Source: Mikania micrantha
Taxonomy: Eukaryota > Streptophyta > Magnoliopsida > Asterales > Asteraceae
NCBI GenBank assembly: GCA_009363875.1
Contig: CM018683.1
Span: forward strand, 38,523,753-38,587,752
Direction: 5' to 3'
DNA length: 64,000 nucleotides
Shown in pieces: positions 25,463 through 34,904 of this stretch; the stretch's first letter is position 1; each line of letters begins with the position of its first letter. Both the position numbers and the translations under genes were made by a program. The notes beneath the pieces are model-generated. The model did not search any database. It was not told where the DNA came from and saw nothing but the letters and a program-made list of their open reading frames with translations.

Positions 25463-26056
25463 TCAAAGTACAGGTAGGATAAGACACCTTATGCTCCTCC
25501 AAACATTGGCTGATCTTAAGTTTTTTTCCATCTCCTCAATCCACCTTATGAGTCCAGCCACTCCTTCTTTGCCCGTAAAAGTAGGATGGTTGCAGGAAGC
25601 AAAGTACTTATAAGTACATCCTTGCTGTGGTGGATCAGGAGCAGTTGTTTTTGTGGTTGTTGCCCCGGTGGTATTAAGAGTTTCTATGTGGCCAACGATA
25701 GCATTGTGTTCTACATGATCATGGTCCCCGCGAGAACCTGTAGTGACATGAGGTGGGTGTTGTGTCAGAACACCACAAGTTGATAGATGTTCCCTTACTA
25801 TTCGTGCTATCATCGCTTCATTTGATTCAGATCCACTTGCTCCTGCAGGTGGAACATCGTTCACTTCAGGGTTCACTGGTGGAACAGTTTTTGTCTCCAG
25901 ATTTTCAGGTGGAACCATGTTCGCTTCCGGATTAACATGTGGATCCAGATTTGATTCTATGTTCACAGGTGGGGTTTGATTCAGTTCAGGGTTAGCATTA
26001 ATCCTGCTAGCTTTCTTGCTTGGTCGACCTCATTTCGGAACCATCGTTCTGCTCAT
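25463..26056 (-). pseudogene. Element G gag N-terminal region
   Basis: From an ATG at 26056 on the minus strand, with a TGA after about eight codons, the sequence gives an N-terminal Pro/Asn/Val-rich region with repeats such as VNPEVN and VPPENLETKT. The gag core follows (GCTYKYFASCNHPTFTGKEG, LIRWIEEMEKN). An extra A in the run near 25523 shifts the frame and ends the ORF. The remaining gag (TLKESALTWW and onward) continues in the next frame to 25367. E1 inserted just upstream of this start, between gag and the extra ORF at 38.3-38.9 kb. Confidence 0.8.
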
Positions 26057-26117
26057 ATGCAGACAAACTCAGGTCAGTTTAAGAATAACAAAAATATAAC
26101 CCTTGTTTAATCACATT

Positions 26118-26122
26118 AATTC
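26118..26122. repeat. E1 target-site duplication, left copy
   Basis: AATTC directly before the 5' LTR of E1; identical to 37437-37441. Confidence 0.93.
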
Positions 26123-26615
26123 TGTTAGTGCATGTTTTGTAATTGTTTGCTATTCAAAAGTTGGTTTTATTTATTTTTGTAGAAGGTTCGTTGCTATTGT
26201 TTAGGTTTGTTTGGCCCACGAACCTTAACATTTAGCCGAACTATAGAAGGTGTAGGGTTCGGCGAACCTATGGTTCGTGAGTAAGGTTTGTCTAACGAAC
26301 CCTAAGGGTTCGTTCACCGAACCTTAGGGTTCGGCTAGCGAACCTTATTAGTTGAAGGTTCGCTGGATCTGTAACTATAAATAGGTGTTTTATTTGTAGT
26401 TTCAGTAGAACTTTGATCAGAGTTGTGAGGAAATTCTCTGTGTGAGAATATTTTGTTCTTGTAATCATTTGTTGATATATACAAGAGTGTTTATGGAATT
26501 GCATGTGTTCTTTGTTCTTTTACATATTAGCTATGGATTCCGCACATAGTTAGTAGTTCATAGAGCTTCGTATTCGATCCTAATTTGGTTTTAGATCAAG
26601 ATCACCAAACCAACA
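26123..26615 (+). repeat. E1 5' LTR (493 bp)
   Basis: TGTTAGTGCATG...CCAAACCAACA. U3 (to about 26375) carries palindromic GGTTCG/CGAACC units: arms AACGAACCC and GGGTTCGTT around TAA at 26294-26314, then CCGAACC and GGTTCGG at 26317-26334, then GGTTCG and CGAACC at 26328-26344. The TATA box follows. Confidence 0.95.
26376..26383 (+). promoter_or_regulatory. E1 LTR TATA box
   Basis: TATAAATA about 250 bases into the LTR, directly after the palindromic motif array. The 3' LTR has the same at 37197-37204. Confidence 0.75.
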
Positions 26616-26616
26616 G

Positions 26617-26628
26617 TGGTATCAGAGC
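26617..26628 (+). promoter_or_regulatory. E1 primer-binding site
   Basis: TGGTATCAGAGC one base after the LTR end; perfect match to the initiator-Met primer complement. Confidence 0.93.
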
Positions 26629-26874
26629 GTTTGGTGAAGTTCTACACAATAATTTCAAAGAATTCATGCAATTGAAGTGTTGAAGAGATGAAGATCATCA
26701 ATGGCTACATTCTATTTCTTCTTGATTGATTTTCTTGGTGTTTGAGGCTGTTTTTCTTGTCAATTGTTGTTGAATTGCAACAATTAAAGTTTTGGAAGTG
26801 TTTTGGTAGAGTTTTGGAAGGATTTGTTGAAGATTTGAGAGATTTCCCGCTCAAAAATTTCAAATTTTTGTTAC

Positions 26875-27345
26875 AGGTTCGTTTCACGAACCTTGAGTTG
26901 CTGTAAACAAGGGTTCGCTGTTATTCTGGTTTTCCAGAGGGTTCGGTTGATAGTTTGGCAAGGGTTCGGCAATAGTTCGGCAAGGGTTCGGCAATAGTTC
27001 GCTGAAGGCTCGGCAAGGTTCGTTCAAATAGTTCGCCCAGTTTGTGAGATAGTTCGGCAAAAGTTCGTCTAAGGGTTCGCTTGAAACAAGGGTTCGTTAA
27101 GTCTTTGGTTCGTTTGTCCAAAGGTTCGTTTCTCAAGGGTTCGTTTCTCAAGGGTTCGTGACTCACAAGGTTCGTTGTTCAAACCTTCGCTGCTCAAAGG
27201 TTCGGCTGAAGGAAAATTTAGTCCATAGGTTCGGCTAAGGTTCGGCTGAAGGTTCGGCTGAGACAGAATTTTATCTAAAGGTTCGTCTGAGGATTTGTTG
27301 AGGGTTCGGCAAGAGTAAATTTTGACAAGGGTTCGCTGATAAAAT
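26875..27345 (+). repeat. GGTTCG motif array in E1 leader
   Basis: About 20 GGTTCG hexamers in 470 bases between primer site and gag ATG, usually as (A/G)GGTTCG(T/G/C) with irregular spacing of 10-40 bases. Chance expectation is about 0.1. The units are not a simple tandem repeat, because the sequence between them differs. Confidence 0.85.
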
Positions 27346-27359
27346 TTTTTTTAAAAAAA

Positions 27360-30300
27360 ATGTCTGAGATGTACGCGGCAATGGCAAGTCAGAACACAAA
27401 ACTTCAAAGTATTTTAATTAGTGAAACTGAAGTGGGAAGCACAAATAAAGTTCCAAAGCTACTAGATTTATCCGATTATGATAATTGGAAAGGACGTTTT
27501 GAAACTCATCTCAATGGAACAGATACAAATTTGTGGGAAAGAATTTTATCTCCGTATGAGAGACCCAGAGTGGTTGGAACTGATTTGTATCAACTCTTGG
27601 AAAGACTTGATGTAGATGAAAGAAAGAAGTATGATTCAGAAAAGAAAGCTTACTGGCTATTGAGTCAAGCTATTCCAAATCAAATTTTGCATCAGTTTGA
27701 TGAACACAAGACTGCATATAGTCTGTGGAATGCATTGAAGGCCAGAGTTGAAGGAAATACAAATCTGAAGAAAATGAAAGCCACTGACATCAGAAAAGAG
27801 TTTGAAAACTTCAACATCATCGGAAATGAAACTCTAGATGCCTTGATTACCAGATACAGACATTTATTGACTGAAGTAAGGAAGTATGGCATTGAGTATA
27901 CTGAGGATGAGAAGATAGACTGTTTAGCTGATGCATTGCCAGATAAGTGGAATTCTTTGGTACTGATATTGAGAGAGAATCTACCTGGACTGACTTTGGT
28001 AGAATTTATTCAGAAACTGGAGGAACAAGAAATGAAAGATAAGCGTAAAGCAAGGAGAGTGAATGTTACTCAAGATCCTTCATTGTATGGTGGTTCAGTT
28101 GCTACACCTCCTGCTGCATCTGCAAAAATACAGACTGCATTTGTGTCTAGAACTTCTGAAACTTCTCAGAGTTCTTCTGTATCTTCAAGTTCTAGTTCAC
28201 ATTGTCCGATCAATGAGAAAAAGTCTGAATCAACTTCACCACCAGTACAGCTGAATACTTCAAATTTGGGAAAAGAAACAGTTGAAGCAGTAAAAGATCA
28301 CATGTCTATTTTATCATGTGTAGTGAGTGCATATGATGAGCAAGTAGCTGGAAGAATTGGAAATGCCAATTTAACTTTTGAAGACTATGCTCAGATAGAT
28401 GAGGATGAGATGGAGCTGATAGATACTCAGTGGGCGCTGGCGAGTGTTATTCGCAGAATTAACAGATATGAGAAGAAAACAGGGAAGAAATTTACTTTTG
28501 ACCGGAACACAAAGTTTGGATTCAATCCAAAATCTACACAGTGTTATAACTGTGGGGAACATGGTCATTTTGCAAGGGAGTGCAAGAATCCCAAAAAGCA
28601 GGGAAATCTGAATCCTTTCAAACCAAGAGAAGAGAATCAGAAAAAGAAAGAAAAGACTGAAGAATCAACTTCTAAAGCACTTGTGAGTCAAGCAGATGAA
28701 GGTTATGACTGGGGTGTCAAGTATGATGACCTTATGGGTGCGTTCATGGCTTCTTTAGAAGAAGAATCTAGCAAAGGAAAAGAGAAAATTGATGAGATGA
28801 CTGAGGTACAAAGTGATTTGTATGAGATGATAGATAGACTTAAAGAAATGAATTCTCAATTAACTTCTGATCTGAGGGAATGCACAGAGGCAAACAAAAA
28901 GTTGATTTCTAAAGAAAAGGCATTTGATAAGAAGATAATAGATCTTAGCAAAGAAAATGAAGACTTGAAAATCAAGGTTTTGCAAAACAATTATGCAGTT
29001 TCTGTACATTTAGACTCAGTTCAGAAGTTAAAAGTGGAATTGGCAGAAGCAAAAGCTGAAGCTGAATTAAACAAAGCCAAGCTTGAAAACTATCAGAATT
29101 CCGCATATGTCATTGATTATTTTGCGGCTTTGCAAAATTCACGTGATAGCTCTGGAATTGGTTTTCATGCTGTTCCACCTCCTTCTAGTTTTGTACCTAG
29201 ACCACAACTTGAGCCTGATTTAGAAGTTGATCCTATTTCATTAAAGATGAGTGGATCTGATCATGAGAGTGATGTTGTTGACAATGATGCTCCTATCATT
29301 GAAGACATCACTGATTTAGAATATTCAGATGATATTCTAAGAATGATTGGTCATCAAAAGGACAAGTCTGTGGATAAGAAGAATCAAGTTTTTCAGAAAT
29401 CAAAATCTGAAATAAAGAATGTTGGGAATTCTGGAACTAAAAACAAGTCTGTTTCAAAATCACACCTAAAAGTCAAGACTACTTCTAATGTTAAGCCAAT
29501 TGTGTTTGTTGAGTCTTTAACAACACAAAAAGGAGAGTCCAGCAGTTCTTTTAACAAACAAAAGGGTATTTCTGAAAAAGGAGATAAAAAGTTTGTCAAA
29601 AAGATTTCAAAGGTTAAACAGAGTGGGATTGGAAACAATGGAAAACCAAGGATTTCTCAAAAGAGTGTTCAGATAAAATCAAATGGTTTGAGCCAAAAGA
29701 TCTTATCTTCATCTGTAGCATCCAAGTCTTTGGATTCATCTAAGGGGTCTGATGAAAAACCAAAGAAAGTTTCATCAAGAAAATGCTACAGATGTGGGAA
29801 ATTGGGACATGTCATTGCTGAATGTGATATGGATAATTGTAACAGATTTCATACTTTTACTCCACGAGAAACACGACAGTGTTTTACTTGTGGAGGAAAA
29901 GGTCATATTTCTGTTAATTGTCCAAATCATAAGGTCAAGAAGAAAACTTCTTCTATTGACAGTCGGGTGATTCATTCGGATAGAACTCCTAGGAAGGTAA
30001 AGCCTAGTGAAGATGAGATGAGAATTCTCAGGAAATTTGATCCTGAGTGTATCTGGGTAAAAGAAGAAAATTTTCATAACAAACAAGTTTTTGATAAAAA
30101 TCAAAAAGGTAAAATGGTTTTAAACAGATCATCATTTTCTGATGATGAATTTTATGATCATTTTTCTCATAAAAATTTTTCAAAACAAAATTTGAGTTCA
30201 AATTCTTGTTGGAAATCCAGATACAGGTCAGGTGATAGATTTGATGAGAGACATGATGAATACTTGGAAGAAGGGTCTTCAAGTAATTCATCAAGATTGA

Positions 30301-30365
30301 ACGGCAGGAGGCTGTTCGGGGAGACTCAACGCCGAAAAGGCGGGAGTCATCCCTTTTGGTACTGA
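27360..30365 (+). CDS. E1 gag polyprotein, 1001 aa, three zinc knuckles
   Basis: Nucleocapsid/capsid protein that would package element RNA in cytoplasmic particles. Residues about 30-230 form the copia-type gag domain (WKGRFETHL, IDCLADALPDKW). A CCHC knuckle starts at residue 395 (CYNCGEHGHFAREC). Residues about 455-590 are rich in Glu, Lys and Leu and strongly suggest a coiled coil. A long Lys/Ser-rich basic region follows, then two more CCHC knuckles at residues 809 and 841. The ATG chosen is the first after the motif array, preceded by an A-rich run. The ORF ends in TGA just after a conserved hairpin. At 1001 residues it is about twice a typical copia gag. E2 has the same architecture, so the length is not a fusion artefact. 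Confidence 0.9.
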   Translation: MSEMYAAMASQNTKLQSILISETEVGSTNKVPKLLDLSDYDNWKGRFETHLNGTDTNLWERILSPYERPRVVGTDLYQLLERLDVDERKKYDSEKKAYWLLSQAIPNQILHQFDEHKTAYSLWNALKARVEGNTNLKKMKATDIRKEFENFNIIGNETLDALITRYRHLLTEVRKYGIEYTEDEKIDCLADALPDKWNSLVLILRENLPGLTLVEFIQKLEEQEMKDKRKARRVNVTQDPSLYGGSVATPPAASAKIQTAFVSRTSETSQSSSVSSSSSSHCPINEKKSESTSPPVQLNTSNLGKETVEAVKDHMSILSCVVSAYDEQVAGRIGNANLTFEDYAQIDEDEMELIDTQWALASVIRRINRYEKKTGKKFTFDRNTKFGFNPKSTQCYNCGEHGHFARECKNPKKQGNLNPFKPREENQKKKEKTEESTSKALVSQADEGYDWGVKYDDLMGAFMASLEEESSKGKEKIDEMTEVQSDLYEMIDRLKEMNSQLTSDLRECTEANKKLISKEKAFDKKIIDLSKENEDLKIKVLQNNYAVSVHLDSVQKLKVELAEAKAEAELNKAKLENYQNSAYVIDYFAALQNSRDSSGIGFHAVPPPSSFVPRPQLEPDLEVDPISLKMSGSDHESDVVDNDAPIIEDITDLEYSDDILRMIGHQKDKSVDKKNQVFQKSKSEIKNVGNSGTKNKSVSKSHLKVKTTSNVKPIVFVESLTTQKGESSSSFNKQKGISEKGDKKFVKKISKVKQSGIGNNGKPRISQKSVQIKSNGLSQKILSSSVASKSLDSSKGSDEKPKKVSSRKCYRCGKLGHVIAECDMDNCNRFHTFTPRETRQCFTCGGKGHISVNCPNHKVKKKTSSIDSRVIHSDRTPRKVKPSEDEMRILRKFDPECIWVKEENFHNKQVFDKNQKGKMVLNRSSFSDDEFYDHFSHKNFSKQNLSSNSCWKSRYRSGDRFDERHDEYLEEGSSSNSSRLNGRRLFGETQRRKGGSHPFWY
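30323..30348 (+). promoter_or_regulatory. Conserved hairpin at the end of E1 gag
   Basis: GACTC-AA-CGCC-GAAAA-GGCG-G-GAGTC: two stacked perfect stems of five and four pairs. In E2 (49032-49057) the loop is changed and the outer pair becomes G-U, but pairing is kept. It lies 15 bases before the gag TGA. Possible roles are recoding, RNA dimerisation or splicing control; none is shown. Confidence 0.5.
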
Positions 30366-30370
30366 TCATT

Positions 30371-30391
30371 TTTTTTTAATTTATGGTGCAG
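30371..30391 (+). promoter_or_regulatory. Possible 3' splice site at E1 gag-pol junction
   Basis: A run of T followed by TTTATGGTGCAG before GTAGCATTC. E2 has TTTATTGTGTAG before GTGGCATTC at the same place. Both end in AG and are followed by the protease start in a frame different from gag. Pol lies in the -1 frame relative to gag in E1, so expression needs frameshifting, splicing or internal initiation. Confidence 0.4.
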
Positions 30392-31693
30392 GTAGCATTC
30401 ACGGGTCATATCAATAGTCGATGGATTGTTGATAGTGGATGCTCCAGGCACATGACGGGAGAGATCAGTTTGTTAAAAGATTTTCAGGAGATGAACGGTT
30501 GTTATGTTAACTTTGCAGGTGATAAAGGTGGTCAAATTACCGGGAAGGGTAGTTTAACCAATGGTAAAGTGTCTTTTGATAATGTGAATTACTGCAAAGA
30601 GTTAACTAATAATTTGTTGAGTGTGTCTCAGATAAGTGATAAAGGATATAAAGTGTTGTTTGATGAGAAGAAATGCTATGTGCTCAAGCAAGGGATTCAA
30701 ATTCCTGAAGACTGGATTTTAATGACTGCTGATAGATGCAAGGATTTGTATGTTTTAGATATGGCAAAGGCGGAGACAGTTAACAAAGTTGAAACTTGTT
30801 TGGTGTCGAAGGCGACAGAGCAGGATACTCGGTCCTGGCATAGGAGAATGGGTCATATACACATCAGAAAGATGAATCATCTTGTACACAATCACTTAGT
30901 TGATGGTGTACCGGTTAAACATTTCAAATTACCTGATGTGTGTGTGTCGTGTAAGAAAGGCAAACAGAAAAGGAGGTCACATAAGTCTAAAACTGTGTTT
31001 TCTATTGATAAACCTCTAGAACTTCTTCATATGGATTTGTTTGGTCCGATTAATGTGAAAAGTATTGGAGGTGAATCATATTGTTTTGTAGTGACCGATG
31101 ATTTTTCTAGGTTTTCATGGGTGATGTTCTTGAAATTTAAATCTGAAACTTATGAAAATTTTGTTTTGCTTGTGAACAGGTTGGAGACTTTGTATAAATT
31201 GAGGGTTAGGCGGGTTCGATCAGACAATGGGACAGAATTCAAGAATCAGAACATGGAAGCATTTTGTGATTCTAAAGGGATTCAGCAGCAGTTTAGCGCA
31301 CCGTATGAACCACAAATGAACGGTGTGGCTGAGAGGAAAAATCGTACTTTGATTGAGTCTGCTAGGACAATGCTTGCTGATTCAAAGCTGCCCATTACAT
31401 TTTGGAATGAAGCCGTAGCGACTGCCTGTTTCACTCTCAATCGAGTTTTGATTGTTAAACGACACAATAAAACATGTTATGAGCTTCTTCAAAATCGTAA
31501 ACCTAATTTGGAACACTTGGAACCTTTTGGGGCTCCATGTACCATGCTAAAGAAAGATGCTAAATTCAATTCTAAAGTTGAAGAAGGTTTCTTTCTTGGC
31601 TACAGTCTACCAAACAAACGGGTGTTTAATAAACGCACGGGTGTTGTGGAACTCTGGTATAACGTGGATGTTCAACGACATACACAGACCTGA
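30383..31693 (+). CDS. E1 pol, protease and integrase part
   Basis: Begins with the aspartic protease active site (WIVDSGCSRHMTG, Asp-Ser-Gly at residues 17-19). The gag-pre-integrase HHCC zinc-binding segment follows (WHRRMGH and CVSCKKGK). The integrase core comes next, with Asp in LLHMDLFGP, Asp in RVRSDNGTEF and Glu in GVAERKNRT, ending in the FFLGYS motif and the VVELWYNV segment. All catalytic residues are present. The frame ends at a TGA (31691-31693): compared with E2, two bases are missing here and the rest of pol lies in another frame. The first ATG at 30383 may not be the real start, since E2 lacks it. Confidence 0.88.
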   Translation: MVQVAFTGHINSRWIVDSGCSRHMTGEISLLKDFQEMNGCYVNFAGDKGGQITGKGSLTNGKVSFDNVNYCKELTNNLLSVSQISDKGYKVLFDEKKCYVLKQGIQIPEDWILMTADRCKDLYVLDMAKAETVNKVETCLVSKATEQDTRSWHRRMGHIHIRKMNHLVHNHLVDGVPVKHFKLPDVCVSCKKGKQKRRSHKSKTVFSIDKPLELLHMDLFGPINVKSIGGESYCFVVTDDFSRFSWVMFLKFKSETYENFVLLVNRLETLYKLRVRRVRSDNGTEFKNQNMEAFCDSKGIQQQFSAPYEPQMNGVAERKNRTLIESARTMLADSKLPITFWNEAVATACFTLNRVLIVKRHNKTCYELLQNRKPNLEHLEPFGAPCTMLKKDAKFNSKVEEGFFLGYSLPNKRVFNKRTGVVELWYNVDVQRHTQT

Positions 31694-33722
31694 GGGCAAA
31701 GGTCCAAATTGGCTTTTCGATTATGATAAGCTTTTTGAGTCGTTCAATTTGTTTCCTAATTGTACTGATGATGAGATTTCTTTGCAGTTGTTATATGATC
31801 TTCAAAATTCTGACTGTCAAGGAGTTTCTCAATCTTCTGAAGAAGTTGGTCCAACTGAGGAAGGTACTTCTGAAAAGTTGAATGTTGATTGGTCATCGGA
31901 GGATGATCAGGAAGTTTTTGAAGATGCACTTTCTCAAGATCAAGAAGAAGATCAGAATATCACAAATCTTGATCATGGAGTTGGAATTCCGCAAGTGCCA
32001 GTGACAAGAGTTCATGTGAATCATCCTGTAGAGCAGATCATTGGTAATCCGTCTGATGGAGTAAGAACGAGAAGACAAGTTGTATCGGAGGATAGCTTGT
32101 ATGTAGAGCTGGAACGTAATCATGGGACTCAAGACCTATGGATGCATTCCGCATTCGTGTCTCAGATTGAGCCTAAGTCTGTAACTGAAGCTCTGCGTGA
32201 GCCTGCCTGGGTGGAGGCCATGCAAGAGGAGTTAAATCAGTTTCAGAAACTTGGAGTCTGGCATTTGGTAGATTTACCAAAAGGTGAAAAGAAGATTGGC
32301 ACCAGGTGGGTGTTGAAGTGTAAGTGCGATGATAGAGGAGTGATTGTGCGAAATAAGGCACGTTTGGTTGTTCAAGGGTTCAGACAAATAGAGGGAATTG
32401 ACTATGATGAGGTTTTTGCACCAGTGGCAAGGCTTGAAGCAATAAGATTGTTCTTATCTTTTGCTGCCCACAGGAAGTTTAAAGTTTTTCAACTGGATGT
32501 TAAGTCTGCATTCCTCTATGGTTCTTTAAAGGAGACAGTGTATGTTTGTCAGCCACCGGGCTTTGAGGATCCTATCCACCGGGATCAGGTCTATATCCTC
32601 GACAAAGCACTGTACGGTCTTCATCAAGCTCCTCGAGCTTGGTATGAGACTCTCTCGACTCACCTTATTGAACACGGGTTCAATAGGGGTCAGATAGATA
32701 AAACTCTGTTTTATCGGGAAAAGGGCAAGGATATTCTCCTTGTTCAGATCTATGTGGATGATATCATCTTTGGATCTACCGATGAGCAGATGTGTTTAGA
32801 ATTTAAACAGGTGATGATTGAGAAGTTCGAGATGAGTGCAATGTCTGACATTAAGTTCTTTTTGGGTTTACAAATAGATCAGTCTGATGATGGTATTTTT
32901 ATCCATCAGACCAAATATATTCAAGATGTGCTGAAGCGTTTTAGCATGCTTGATTGTAAACCTATTTCCACGCCCATCCAGCCCAATCACGGGATTGAGC
33001 CGGATATTAAGGGGGAGTTAATCGATGCTACATTATATCGTGGAATGATTGGGAGCTTAATGTATTTGACTGCATCTCGACCAGATATTGTATTTGCTAC
33101 AAGTATCTGTGCTCGATATCAATCAAAACCTAAGGTTTCTCATCTGATTGCAGTCAAGAGGATTTTACGTTATCTGAAGGGTACTCCAGACACCGGTCTG
33201 TGGTATCCTAAGGATGATAACTACTCCTTTCATGCTTACAGTGATTCAGATTATGGAGGATGTAAGACTGACTCCAAATCAACTACTGGTGGTGCTCAAT
33301 TTTTGGGGGAGAGGTTAGTCTCATGGCAGTGTAAGAAACAGACTTCAGTTGCTACATCGACATGTGAAGCTGAATATGTAGCTGCTGCCAGTTGTTGTTC
33401 CCAAGTATTGTGGATACAACAACAGATGCGAGACTATGGAATTAATTTCTTAACTATCCCGATTCATGTCGACAATGAGGCTGCGATTGCGATTACTAAA
33501 AACCCAGTGTATCATTCACGTTCAAAACATATTGACATTCGGTTTCATTTCATAAGAGACTGTTATGAAAAGAAACTGATAGATGTTGTGAAGATACACA
33601 CAAACGAGCAACGGGCAGACCTCCTAACCAAGGCCTTTGATAAACAACGCTTTGAGTATTTACTCAAATTAAATGGGATCAGGGTCATGGGAGAGGTAAT
33701 AAAAAATCAAATTCCTTCGTAA
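31694..33722 (+). CDS. E1 pol, reverse transcriptase and RNase H part (shifted frame)
   Basis: Continuation of pol after the frame change; the same frame is open from 31557 but is meaningful only from about 31680. An acidic linker leads to reverse transcriptase (WVEAMQEELNQFQ, GTRWVLKCK, KARLVVQGF, FQLDVKSAFLYG, catalytic YVDDIIFG, FFLGLQI). RNase H follows (AYSDSDYGGCKTDSKST, TSTCEAEYVAAASC, HVDNEAAIAI, HSRSKHIDIRFH). Stop TAA at 33720. Catalytic Asp and Glu residues are intact, so the only evident lesion in pol is the junction. It would make double-stranded cDNA from element RNA. Confidence 0.87.
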
Positions 33723-33777
33723 TCAACTTTATTGAATTAACATCAGATTTTTCTTTATTTTTTATGTTTTAGTTTTT

Positions 33778-33788
33778 AGGGGGAGAAG
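33778..33788 (+). promoter_or_regulatory. E1 internal polypurine tract
   Basis: AGGGGGAGAAG after TTTTT, 55 bases after the pol stop. The same TTTAGGGGGAG core precedes the 3' LTR. E2 keeps it at 52539-52550. Multiple purine tracts after RNase H are known from Sireviruses. Confidence 0.75.
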
Positions 33789-34169
33789 TATTATAGAAAA
33801 CACAAAAACATTAAAAAAATAAAAATCTGAGAATTTGATTCAATAAAGTGAGAAATGATAGTACATTATTTGCATTTGGAAATATGTCTGTTTGTGTTAT
33901 TAAAATTATAAAAGTAATTACAAGTACTAAGAATGATGTGTTGGTAGGTTTATTACTTAGTTAAGAAAAGTTTAAATAAAATTTTGATTATGTTTTATAA
34001 GAAACAGGTGCTTAGAATGCAGTACTTAGTTTTGTCCTGAAAGAGTGGTAATTTTCTGACAAAATGTTTCTTAAGTAAAAAGTCAAAATACTAGTTTGAT
34101 CATGTGTTTCATTTTCAAAAGAAATTAAAATTTTGTTTTTCTTTTATTTTAGTTTAAAACTGAAACATT

Positions 34170-34370
34170 CTTTGTGTATACTTACGTATCGACCTGAATG
34201 TTATAGTTTTAAACAATTCAAATTTGTTTTCTTGGTTTTGTTTAAGATTTGGACAATCTATGTGTATATGGGAATATCGATCTGATTGTTAAATCTTAAA
34301 CTTAAATTATTGTTTAGTTCATTTTCAGGATCATTTGAGCATACGGAAGTATCAACCTTGATTCTAAGAA
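34170..34370 (+). repeat. Three diverged copies of a GTATAC/TATCGACCTGATTG block
   Basis: Non-coding stretch with units at 34176 (GTATACTTACGTATCGACCT), 34264 (GTATATGGGAATATCGATCT) and 34339 (GCATACGGAAGTATCAACCT), spaced 75-88 bases. All three and their spacing recur in E2 at 52965-53160 although the flanks have diverged. Confidence 0.6.
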
Positions 34371-34904
34371 TTTGAACAAGTTTCAAATTGTTTTATTTTG
34401 TTATTTTCAGAAAAGAAATTTTGCTTTATTTTTGCATGATCAAATTAGTTAAAATTGATATATTAAATTTTAAGAACATTTATGTTGGTTTAATTATTCA
34501 CAAATCGGGGATGTGTTCAAGTAAATGGATTATTATAAAATGTTTTCAAAATTGTGTTTTAAACTGATTTCTTGATTAAGTAATAAATTTAAGAGGATAA
34601 GTATACTAACAATCATCTTAGTTTTGTGATTTGAAATTTAATATTTTAAATAATATAAACAGATGTATTGAAAATTGTAAAATAATATGATCTCATGTTT
34701 TGAATCTTTCTCAAACAAAAAGATTTTATTTTAGTTGAATTAGTTTTGTTAAATTGTAGTTTGTTTTGTTCTAAAAATTGAAAATTACAAAAAGATTTTA
34801 TTTTTAAATCTGATGTTAAATTGATAATTGTTGATTATGTATTTGACCTTGGGACAATTAAACATGAATTTTGTTTTAAATTCAAAAGAAAAATCAAATT
34901 TTGA

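Noticed and set aside
26292..26504. Minus-strand ORF in the E1 LTR, repeated at 37113-37325
   Set aside because: Antisense to the LTR promoter and created by the palindromic motifs; no domain.
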